Source: Cylindrobasidium torrendii FP15055 ss-10 (lineage: Eukaryota > Basidiomycota > Agaricomycetes > Agaricales > Physalacriaceae). From it: 64,000 nt of DNA. Location: the NCBI GenBank assembly GCA_000934385.1, contig KN880520.1:1-64000 (forward strand), read 5' to 3'. The notes below the pieces were generated by a model. That model ran no database searches. It saw only the letters and a list, made by a program, of their open reading frames with translations, and had not been told where the DNA came from. The first letter of the stretch is position 1. Each line of letters opens with the position of its first letter. Of the stretch, positions 55,488 through 64,000 are shown one piece after another. A program made the position numbers and the translations under genes.

Positions 55488-56981
55488 ATGGCCACTATCG
55501 ACAACCTCCCGCCCGAGATTCTACAAGAGATATTTTTGTATATCTGCATAGTGTACCAAGAGTTTCGATATCACCTCAATCTTCATCATGACCGAGTCAA
55601 TACTCGTACCACACCGCCTCAGCACCATCTTCTTCAAGTCTCCCGCCGATGGAATACGATAGCCTCGTCTTCAACACGCCTCTGGTCCTCCATGGCTGTG
55701 ACTGTGAACGCGCCAGCCGGGCCCCCGGACTTCCGAACCGTGGTTCGGTTCCTCCACTTTGCTCTTCAGCGTGCCGGAAGGACCGCCTTATTGGACATCG
55801 ACCTGCATATGGCCCGTGAGCCCCAGTTTTGGCGCGCACTTTCTCCTGTTCTTCTGCCTCAGTCGCATCGGTGGCGTAGGTTCGTCCTTGGCTTGGACGC
55901 GGACATGGACGCGCCGCTGGATCCAGAAGAGTTCGCTACACTTCGGGGCAGGCTCCCAAACCTCGAGTGGCTCGAATTAGAGCGTGGCGATGATACAGAA
56001 TCCACCCCAGCAATTGTTAAGGCCATATCGAAAATGGTGGAAGATGTGCCAAGGCTTCTGAAATTGGGATGCGGCTTTCAACATCTTGAGATCAAGTTCA
56101 GATGGGATCAAATACAAGAATTAGTACTTCATAGCGTCGACTTCGAAACACTGCCGTCGTTCTGGGATCACTTCCGCCAGGCGCTGGTCGCCTCAACATC
56201 GTTATTGAAACTAACGCTCACCGGTGACTTCGAGAGGATACCACCCAATGCCACATGCCTGCCTGCCAGAAGTCTAAGCATCCAAGAGTTCACGCAAACC
56301 CAGTTGAAAAACTGGTTTATGCTCTTGGAGCTTCCTGCATTGCGCAAGGCGTGTATTCGATTTGGCGGACGGGACCACATCTCCACACACTTCATCCGCC
56401 CCAACGAACATCTTCCCACATTCACAAACTTCATCCGACAGTCAAACTGTACACTAACTACGCTCGAGATAGGCATAGACTTTATATTTGGGTGCTGGAC
56501 TGCCGAGGAACACGCCAGAATAATCGACCTCTATGCCCTTCTTCCTTGTTTAACTTCCCTCTCACTACTAATACTATTTACGGACTGGATGCCGAATCCG
56601 TCGGACGATCCCACAAATCCTGTTCTCCCCATCGTCTCCCCCAATACTCTCCCGTCCCTTGCCGTGTTACGAGTTCACTGGAGCCCCGACCGACCTACTA
56701 CTGCCCTCGCAGTGGCGGATGTGATTCTCCCCATGCTTACCGGAATTATCCAAGGACATCGCCCTGCGCTGGAATTGGTAGGCTTTGCGATCGGGTATGA
56801 GTGGTATGAGGGATGCTTCGAGAGCGACACAACACGAGTGGATTGGGCAGCATTGGAGGCTCTCAACGCGTTCGTGGATTTAGGGTCTTGCGATGAGATA
56901 TATAGGATGAACTGCTGGCACCAAAGGAGGCCCAACGCGCGGAAATATGAGTACTCGCTTGTGCGAGCCAATAGCACATAG
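55488..56981 (+). CDS. F-box array copy 3
   Basis: An uninterrupted frame of 497 residues, the longest of the array. F-box: IDNLPPEILQEIFLYIC, then HHLLQVSRRWNTIASSSTRLW. It shares the motif DPEEFATLRGRLPNLEWLEL and the block KFRWDQIQELVLHS with the other copies. It has extra residues in the middle (around GGRDHISTHFIRPNEHLP) and near the C-terminus (GYEWYEGCFESDTTRVDW). It ends in LGSCDEIYRMNCW and KYEYSLVRAN. It is the most divergent intact copy and shows no sign of the exchange seen between copies 2 and 4. SCF adaptor role inferred; substrate unknown. Confidence 0.8.
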   Translation: MATIDNLPPEILQEIFLYICIVYQEFRYHLNLHHDRVNTRTTPPQHHLLQVSRRWNTIASSSTRLWSSMAVTVNAPAGPPDFRTVVRFLHFALQRAGRTALLDIDLHMAREPQFWRALSPVLLPQSHRWRRFVLGLDADMDAPLDPEEFATLRGRLPNLEWLELERGDDTESTPAIVKAISKMVEDVPRLLKLGCGFQHLEIKFRWDQIQELVLHSVDFETLPSFWDHFRQALVASTSLLKLTLTGDFERIPPNATCLPARSLSIQEFTQTQLKNWFMLLELPALRKACIRFGGRDHISTHFIRPNEHLPTFTNFIRQSNCTLTTLEIGIDFIFGCWTAEEHARIIDLYALLPCLTSLSLLILFTDWMPNPSDDPTNPVLPIVSPNTLPSLAVLRVHWSPDRPTTALAVADVILPMLTGIIQGHRPALELVGFAIGYEWYEGCFESDTTRVDWAALEALNAFVDLGSCDEIYRMNCWHQRRPNARKYEYSLVRANST

Positions 56982-57246
56982 ATACCTGCGGTTGTATGTA
57001 CCGACCACAATGCCATTTTGATCTCCCTCGCCGTAAGCCTTTGACGAAGTGGATTGCCACCTCAAGATTGATGGTTGCTGATAATGCACCCTTGTTATAT
57101 TGTACCGCACATGCAAGATATAGCACTTGATACTGATGCTAGGCAAGAAAAGGACAAAAAGTTTATCAAGGCGAACCCTTTAAAAGGCCGTGTGTTAACC
57201 AGACTAAGGCAAGTAGTACAGTAAAAGCATGTTACTAACAGGAAGT

Positions 57247-57256
57247 TGATCGATCA
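57247..57256. promoter_or_regulatory. palindrome TGATCGATCA, F-box array copy 4
   Basis: The palindrome lies 46 bases before the ATG at 57293. The AGGCAACCCT element upstream is degenerate here (GGCGAACCCTT near 57170). Confidence 0.6.
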
Positions 57257-57292
57257 TCAAAGTCGCCTTTTACTGACTTACTACCACAACCT

Positions 57293-58720
57293 ATGGCCAC
57301 TATAGACCGCCTCCCGCCTGAAGTCCTGCAAGAGATATTCATCTATGCCTGCGGGGATGGATCCCAGTGGTACTACTGTCTTGAGGTTCCCCGCGTCGAA
57401 CCCAACAACTGGGCTCTGCCCTTGCAACACCGTCTTCTTCAAGTTTGTCGCCTGTGGAATGCTATAGCCTCGTCGTCTACGCGACTGTGGTCCTCGATTG
57501 CCGTGTGCTCATTGGAAGAGGACGATGATCCCATTTCGCCCAACGACGTTGCTAATGTGCATCGACTCGTGCGTTTCGCGCTTCAGCGTACAGGGTCCGC
57601 GCTATTGGACATCAAACTGGACATGTCTGAAGAGCTCCGATTTTGGCGCGCGCTTTCCCCCGTTATTCTGCCTGAATCGCATCGGTGGCGTGAGTTCACC
57701 CTTAACTTAGCTGCCCCTTTGGACCCAGAAGATTTCGCCACACTCCGAGGAAGGCTCCCGAATCTCGAGTGGCTCAAGTTAGAATCTCGGTCCGTAGGCA
57801 TAAAGGATATACCAGAGCTTAATGACGCGGTAATCCAAATGGTCGAGGATGCACCGAAGCTTCGAAAGCTAGGATGTGCCTTTCGACATGTTGAAATGAA
57901 GTTTAGATGGGACCAGATACAAGAACTAAAGCTCGAATTTCCCGGGCCTCGGAGCGAGCTGTCGTTTTGGAATCATTTCCGCGTGGCAGTCTCCTCAACA
58001 TCCTTATTAAAGCTGACAATGAGCAAGCTCGGTTCGTATACCGTGCCATGGAACAGCGCGTGGCTTCCTGTGAGCAGTCCAAGCATACAGGAGTTCACGC
58101 AATGGCAACTTGATCCATGGCTTACGCTCCTGGAGCTTCCCGCATTGCGCAAGACAGAGATCAACGACAGCTACCATCTCCCTGCATTCACCAACTTCAT
58201 ACAACAGTCCCACTGCAGACTGACCACGCTCAAGATAACCATATTTTCCTTCCTTGGGCGTGTCGAAAATTTCACCAAGCTCACCAATCTTTACGCTGTT
58301 CTTCCTCATCTTACTTCCCTGGCCCTTTTCTTTGGAGGAACGAAGCCAATGGACAACTCGAGAAATCCCTTGTCCCCCATCGTCTCCCCCAATACTCTCC
58401 CGTCTCTCGCCGTGTTGCACGTCCACTGGTACGACTGGGAGGTCAGCAGACCCAAAGCTACCCTCACGCTGGCTCCGGTTTTTCTTCCTCTGTTTACCAG
58501 TATCGTTAAAGCACATCGCCCGGCGCTGGAGACGGTAAGCTTCCAGTGTACGGCCGACTGGAATAAGCGCGCGGAAGTGGATTGGACTGAACTGGAGACG
58601 CTCGACGCGTTTGTGGATTTGGGGTCTTGTGATGAGATTTTCAGAATGAACTGCTGGCCGAGCCCATCCTCACGGAAATACGAGTATTCACTTGTGCGAG
58701 CTACTACTAGTAGTGTGTAA
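57293..58720 (+). CDS. F-box array copy 4
   Basis: An uninterrupted frame of 475 residues. F-box: IDRLPPEVLQEIFIYAC, then HRLLQVCRLWNAIASSSTRLW. The first 20 residues match copy 1 best, while the region from about residue 228 onward (VAVSSTSLLKLTMS to KYEYSLVR) is almost the same as copy 2. The end differs (ATTSSV instead of VNSA). This mixture suggests gene conversion or a recent unequal exchange. As for the others, an SCF substrate-adaptor role is inferred from the F-box and the leucine-rich remainder. Confidence 0.8.
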   Translation: MATIDRLPPEVLQEIFIYACGDGSQWYYCLEVPRVEPNNWALPLQHRLLQVCRLWNAIASSSTRLWSSIAVCSLEEDDDPISPNDVANVHRLVRFALQRTGSALLDIKLDMSEELRFWRALSPVILPESHRWREFTLNLAAPLDPEDFATLRGRLPNLEWLKLESRSVGIKDIPELNDAVIQMVEDAPKLRKLGCAFRHVEMKFRWDQIQELKLEFPGPRSELSFWNHFRVAVSSTSLLKLTMSKLGSYTVPWNSAWLPVSSPSIQEFTQWQLDPWLTLLELPALRKTEINDSYHLPAFTNFIQQSHCRLTTLKITIFSFLGRVENFTKLTNLYAVLPHLTSLALFFGGTKPMDNSRNPLSPIVSPNTLPSLAVLHVHWYDWEVSRPKATLTLAPVFLPLFTSIVKAHRPALETVSFQCTADWNKRAEVDWTELETLDAFVDLGSCDEIFRMNCWPSPSSRKYEYSLVRATTSSV

Positions 58721-59126
58721 ATACCTGCAATCGTATACACCGAATTCAATGTTTCTCCCTCCCCCGTTCGATTTTTTTGGACTCCGTTGAATATTGGAAT
58801 CCACGTAACCTTATCCTCAGCAAAAAAAATAGAATTTTTCCAACCTTTAGCCTGAACAAGCGCGTCCCAGTCCTGTAGTACTTAGCGGAGCCGTCACTGT
58901 TGGCTGTTTATAAGAGACTAGTGCTGTCCCTGGTTTGGCGGAAATCTCAACCGTCGAGTGTCGAAAACTCCAGTCAAGTCGGCCAGAACGCTCCAAGTGT
59001 GGTTTACAACGTTGGCTTGTCATTATAGAAAAATCAAAGAACTAAACGCGATACAATGCAATGCGGCATAGTAAGTAGTAGCACAAATAACGTTACAACT
59101 GTATTATTTAATCGTCCTCAAATTAC
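58721..59126. other. intergenic between convergent genes
   Basis: No gene is visible between copy 4 and the PEPCK stop. The part after about 58760 shows no obvious homology to the other array spacers, so the array probably ends there. Confidence 0.5.
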
Positions 59127-61017
59127 CTACTGGGGACCAGCAAGGCGGACCTTCTCCTCGACATCGTTCTCATAGAGAGCAAACGCCTTGCGGAACATAC
59201 CAGCAAGCTTCGTCACCTCGCGCTTGAACGCATCCTTGTCTGCCCAAGCCAACTCCGGGTTCAACAACTCGCGCGGCACACCCTCAATCTCAGTCGGCAC
59301 AGACAAGTTGAATGTGCTGAAGTTTTCGTACGTCGCCTTGGCGAGCGAACCGGCGTGGATCGCGTCGATAATGGCGCGAGTGTACTTGAGCGGGCAGCGC
59401 TTGCCAGTGCCGTACTTGCCGCCAGTCCAGCCAGTGTTGATGAGGAAGCAGTTGACCTCGTTCTTCGACATACGATCCGCAAGCATCTCAGCGTAGCGGC
59501 CGGGGTGGAGAACGATGAAGGGTGCAGAGTAGCAAGTCGAGAAGGTCGGGATGGGCTCGAGAACACCATCCTCAGTGCCGGGAGTCTTGGAAGTGTAACC
59601 AGCCAAGAAGTGGTAGGACGCCTGCTCGGGAGTGAGCTTGGAAACCGGCGGCAGCACACCGAATGCATCGCAAGTGAGCATGATGATGTTGCTGGGTTGG
59701 CGGTTAACAACACAAGGAATTTGGGCGTTGGGAATGAACTCGATGGGGTATGCACAACGGGTGTTCTCGGTGATGGAAACATCGTCGAAGTCGGAGACGC
59801 GAGAGGTCGTGTCGTAAACGACGTTCTCGAGGATGGAACCGAAACGGATGGCGTTGAAGATCTCAGGCTCCTTCTCGGCGGAAAGGTTGATGGTCTTGGC
59901 GTAGCAGCCACCCTCGATGTTGAAGACACCAGTGTCGGACCAGACGTGCTCGTCATCACCAATGAGGAGGCGGTTGGGGTCCGCAGAAAGGGTGGTCTTG
60001 CCAGTACCGGAGAGACCAAAGAAGAGAGTGACATCGCCCTCCTTGATGCCAACGTTTGCAGAGGAGTGCAGGGAGAGCTGGCCAAACTTGACGGGCTGGA
60101 GGTAGTGCATAACAGAGAAGACACCCTTCTTCATCTCTCCAGCGTATTCAGTGCCGAGAATGACCATCTCCATGCGCTTGAAGTTGATCTCGACCGAAGT
60201 AGTCGAGGACATGCCCTTGGTGAAGCGGTTGGCGGGGAATTGGCCAGCGTTGTAAATGATAAAGTCGGGTTCGCCGAAGGAAGCAAGCTCCTCCTCGGTG
60301 GGACGGATGAGCATGTTGTTCTGGAAATGGATGAGAATCTCCCAAGGATATTGGACTTGTGACTGACCATGAACAGAGCATGGTAGGCACGCGCACAGAT
60401 GACGCGAACCTTGATCCTGTACTTGGGATCCCACTGGGTCACCTGTCAGTAGCGGAAGAGTGGGTAGCGGCTAGATGGGACATACGCCTGCGTATCCGTC
60501 AAAGACATAGACGTTGTCGCGGGTGTTGAGGTAGTCAATCGCACGCTCGCGGTTGATCTCAAAGGTGTCTGGAGAACAAGAAGATGAGATGAGATAGCAA
60601 AGCCAGGCGAAAAGCACGCACGCTCGTCCATCTTAATATTCACTGGGCCCCACCAAATATCATCCTTCGAGGTGTCTTCGTAGACGATGCGCTTGTCTTT
60701 GGGCGAGCGGCCGGTCTTCTTGCCGGAAAAGTTGATGAGGGCACCGGAGGACGCGATGATGGCGCCTTCGTTTCGGATGGCGTCCTCGTAGAGCATGGAC
60801 ACTGGCGCGTTGCGCTTGATTTGTATCCGGTCCATGTCGAAACCCGCTTGGGACCAGGCATCGATCTGAGCGCCGATAACTGCGTCGGGATCGTTAGCGA
60901 CGATGATGGTAAAGATAGCAAGGGCGACGTACGTTTGCTGGTCTCAGCGTCGGCCGAAGCAGCGTAGCTCTTGTGGAGAATGTGGGGAGTCACGTAGGGC
61001 GTCTGGTGGGGAGCCAT
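59127..61017 (-). CDS. PCK1: phosphoenolpyruvate carboxykinase (ATP)
   Basis: A five-exon gene encoding ATP-dependent PEP carboxykinase, which turns oxaloacetate and ATP into phosphoenolpyruvate, CO2 and ADP in the first committed step of gluconeogenesis. It starts [18 protein letters not shown]. Visible blocks include [22 protein letters not shown] across an exon end, [24 protein letters not shown] (substrate), the P-loop [14 protein letters not shown], the metal site IGDDEHVW, and [20 protein letters not shown]. It ends RLAGPQ. All active-site motifs are intact. The enzyme is cytosolic. The long upstream region and a TATA box suggest transcriptional control by carbon source, as is known for the family. 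Confidence 0.95.
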
Positions 61018-61114
61018 TGTTGTGAAGAGAGTACGGTGGTGGGATGGAGATGAGGGTAAGAGGTAGAGATGCGGGGAGATGGAATGACGACGATCTGGGA
61101 TTATTGTGCTAGTT

Positions 61115-61124
61115 CTTATATAAG
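61115..61124 (-). promoter_or_regulatory. TATA box of PEPCK
   Basis: CTTATATAAG lies about 100 bases before the ATG at 61017. The motif is itself palindromic, but its position fits the minus-strand gene. Confidence 0.6.
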
Positions 61125-62688
61125 GTTTCAGTAACATCCACTTTGCCCAACCGGCCAGCCGTTTGGAGCAGATATTCTTCATTCCTGGATTCCCCGAAAA
61201 GGAGGGCCCCCTCTCGCGGCTGAGCCAATGAGCTCGCCGATATTCGTCCCGCTTTGGAAAGCGTCGTCGTTTGAGAGAAGGGTGGTCCCGGCCGTTTCCG
61301 TGCTGTAAATAGCGGAAGATCTGATTTCCGGCAAAAATCACCCTCGATAATTACTGAAAAAAAGCAATGAAAGTGTTCTTTGAAGCTGCTTCTCCCAATG
61401 CCAACAAGGAATTATCATCACGCAGACTATGCATTATTGAACAATGAACATGATCGGATCCCCCGTGGGGCGCAGGCAAATCAGGAGAACAGCGTTGTAA
61501 CTGGCGACAGCTGCTTCCCCGCATCCCACCCATCGTCGACAGCGTACAGACCAGCAAAATACCCTCCCCGATCTCTTCCGAATGTTATTCCTGCTCACAA
61601 TCCAACCTCAAAAGCCGACATACCCCGATCAACGGTCCCTTACCCTTTCTGTGGTTCCATTGTTATCTTCCCTCATCACATCATGAGCAAAAACTCCGGT
61701 TCGTCCTCCTCATCATAGAATCTAGATCCCAAACTGGTCGCTTCGTCCACTTGGTCGGACCTCTAGCGCATCATGTGCGGGGAGCCGGGCCGCCACACAT
61801 CGATACCCTTCTCACACTTCGAATTCGAACAATTTCATTTTCACTTTCTGTGCGCGGATATTCTCCCTGGAACTCCCGCCGACCTGGGCGCGGACCTCCG
61901 CAGCAGCGACTGGCATTGTGCGCTCACCGGGTATCGGCCCGGCCCGCCCTACTCACCTTCCCTTCCCACTTTGGGCTGTCTGCCAGGCCTTTCAACAAGG
62001 AACAGAAGCGGAAAAGCTGACATCATATTCCATTGTCTGACGTCGTTCCTCCCTTCCCAACACGTGAATACCGTGGCTAGTCTTGTGAAAGTGCTCGAGT
62101 TACTCAGAAGGCGGTCCGTTTTCGTCAAAGCTGCGCAACTTTCGCCGGCTCATGCGGCCCTTGCTATCCGATGGGCGGAAGACTGCGACTCCGTGGGTTC
62201 ATTTCGTGTCATCACGGCCCTTGTTGTGAGTCCTTTGTTGCGCATGGGTATATCACTCCGTCTGCGGTGCGGTGCTCCGCAAATGCTTTCAGACGAGTCT
62301 GCGGTGTATTGCCGTTTGTATGAGGACCTTTTCGAAGAGCCTGGCCTCTCTGCATCGTCTTCGCTCTCCACTAACAGTTCCTGGTCGTGTGCCAACACCA
62401 CTTGGCTAACACCGCTACAAGCAGAAACCGAGAGACCGAGCAGATGAGAACCTCCAAGACTCTCACAAATGTGCCCCGCAGGTGCACAAGCGCCCAAAAT
62501 GCTCTACGCCGAGGAATCGTTGAGCAGAAAGCAATATAAGGGTTAGCACCTGATCAAAAGAGATAACTTGGGTCCGAGCCTCGAGGTCTGGATTCGAACC
62601 GCGTCTTGGACCCACACATGACGTCCGGCCACAAATTCTGACCCATTTGGTAATATCTGATTTTGTCCGTACTGAGATTCGGACCTAC
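61125..62688. other. long PEPCK upstream region, no supported gene
   Basis: This 1.6-kb region separates the PEPCK start from the end of the epimerase gene. A 224-codon open frame at 61773-62447 has no domain or codon pattern that convinces me. Several GC-rich blocks (for example near 61770-61950) could be activator sites of the strongly regulated PEPCK promoter. Confidence 0.45.
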
Positions 62689-64000
62689 TCAACCATCCAA
62701 CTGCTTCAAAATGAACCCAACCTCTTCATCGACAGTCCGCATCAAATGCTCATGATCATACTCAGGTACCCAACCAATTTCCCGCCCCCGCTTTCCGCTC
62801 AAAGACGCCCGGCCGCCCACAGAAACATACACCATCTCCTTCAAAGGGCTCTTCAACACCGTCGACATCGCCAGAATATCCTCGTCTTTGGGTGTACGCA
62901 GGTTCGCGTCCTCGATACGCCCGCGCTTCGCCAATGCCGTTGCAATGCCTTGATATAGGTCCTTCCACTTGTACTCGCCGCCCACAGCAAAGTAGTACCC
63001 CCCAGCCTTCCCGTGTGGGATGTCCTTTCCATCTGCGATGGCAGCGAGAATTGCAGCGTATAGAGAAGTCACGTCCTGGAGATGGCAAAAGGGCCAGCTC
63101 TTCATACAGTTGTTAGTGCTTGTCACGGACGTCGGGAGGTAGTGGACCTACATAAGTCTCATCGGGGACGAGATACACCGCTTTGAGGCGTAGAGCAATT
63201 TTCACGATGTCCACATACTGAATAGACAGTTTGTTCCCAAATCCATCGCGCGGGCCGTACACCATGGGAGGTACGAAAACATAGGTGCGCACTCCAAGAG
63301 ACTCGCCGAGCTCGTGAGCCGCAGTGCAAGCTTCAACGGGCTATGGATTATTTCAATTCGCATAGGCAGCCAATGAATAGGACGACGTACGCCAGCAAAT
63401 AAAGGAACAGGCAGCTTGGCTCCTTTCTGAAGAGTGTACACATCCTCATCATCACTGAGATGGCGGTTGATCCCAACATGACTTGAAAAGACCTTTGCCC
63501 CGGACGTCTATGCGAGCCTACATTGAGTACTTCTCTCGCTAGACTCTGAGAGACTCTCATACATGAAGAAAATGGACCTCTTTTCCTGTCTTCGCCTTGA
63601 CATCTGCTAGGCCCTCGATAAAAGCTTTACCTGGAGCGTGTTTGAAGGCGTCGGCGAGATGGAACACCACAGTGACTGCGTCATGTCCATTGTTACAAGG
63701 CCTGCAAACATCATGGACAGAAGGAAGACTCACTCTCGTTATCGCGAACAAAGCCAGCAGCCGAGTCGTGGTCGTACAAGTCAAAGCGCGCAGGAAAGAA
63801 TCCGAGGGCCTTAATCTGCTCCGCCTGCGCATCTTGTCTGACCAGCGCGAATATCTCGAGATTCTGCCACTTTGAGATTCTCTCAAGGAGTTCTGCGCCT
63901 CTGAACGCGTTTTAGGGCGACGAGCACAAAGCACAGAAGATATATGGTACATACAAATATCCAGTCCCGCCTGTGATGAGAAATTTGGTTCGCTCGGCCA
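62689..64000 (-). CDS. NAD-dependent epimerase/dehydratase, 5' end cut by one base
   Basis: A multi-exon extended SDR. At the right edge the minus strand starts TG-GCC-GAG-CGA, so the A of the probable ATG lies one base outside. The first exon reads AERTKFLITGGTGY and joins in phase over an intron to LGAELLERISKW, which completes the Rossmann GxxGxxG motif. Next come ALVRQDAQAEQIKALGF, VTVVFHLADAF, YVFVPPMVYGPRDGFGNKLS, the region around WPFCHLQDV, and AGGYYFAVGGEYKWKDLYQG. It ends GFILKQLDG at 62689. Relatives modify nucleotide-sugars or reduce carbonyl compounds; in fungi many are of unknown substrate. I did not place the active-site Tyr and Lys confidently because the middle exons are short. 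Confidence 0.82.

Noticed and set aside
59355..60362. Open frame of 335 codons on the plus strand opposite PEPCK
   Set aside because: It is antisense to a fully conserved enzyme. Its Val/Glu/Gly-rich composition is what the reverse of PEPCK codons would give.
61773..62447. Open frame of 224 codons upstream of PEPCK
   Set aside because: There is no domain or signal, and its amino-acid composition is unusual. GC-rich promoter sequence often gives such chance frames.
62588..62602. B-box-like GGTTCGAATCC on the minus strand
   Set aside because: The flanking bases do not form a T-stem or acceptor stem, and no A box lies at the right distance.

Overview
The window is nuclear DNA of a filamentous basidiomycete, most likely an Agaricomycete. 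The genes are dense and on both strands. Most are split by GT-AG introns of about 48-57 nt. The content fits that group: a DUF6534-type membrane protein, many F-box/leucine-rich-repeat-like proteins, a fungal Dicer, secreted type-B carboxylesterases, a class E P450 and small cysteine-rich secreted proteins. I found no rRNA, convincing tRNA, CRISPR array or bacterial/plasmid sequence. Exon edges were read by eye. Where I give exact exons, the phases add up to an open frame; elsewhere only gene limits are given.

Layout. 1-2475: no convincing gene, a few small inverted repeats at the left edge. 2476-7524: a membrane-anchored short-chain dehydrogenase, a disordered hypothetical protein and an F-box protein with a 30-bp tandem repeat just before its start. 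8340-13348: a 5'-nucleotidase-family metallophosphatase and, on the other strand, a DUF6534-like membrane protein. 13786-20186: an F-box protein and a many-exon GH38 alpha-mannosidase (Ams1 type). 20871-25239: carboxylesterase copy 1 and a cytochrome P450, convergent. 25642-31534: a Dicer-like RNase III protein and an F-box-like protein. 31535-33789: 2.2 kb with no gene I can support. 33790-37269: a four-exon small membrane protein divergent from a six-exon very acidic protein.

38009-40543 holds a divergent pair of secreted cysteine-rich proteins that share one domain. In one gene the domain is the whole mature protein; in the other it is fused to a second module. Both have the same GCTATAAAA box. 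40830-45185 has RNA polymerase III subunit RPC82 and carboxylesterase copy 2, convergent. 45948-51281 has a polytopic membrane protein with a long disordered tail and an ALDH3-type aldehyde dehydrogenase. 51835-58720 is a tandem array of four F-box paralogues; the first is broken. The copies share flanking elements, including the palindrome TGATCGATCA just before each start. A 308-bp palindromic MITE has inserted behind copy 2. 59127-61017 is ATP-dependent PEP carboxykinase. 62689-64000 is an NAD-dependent epimerase whose start codon is cut by the window edge after one base.

The genes do not form one pathway. The strongest candidates for something undescribed are the secreted domain pair and the F-box array with its shared upstream element, gene-conversion pattern and MITE insertion.
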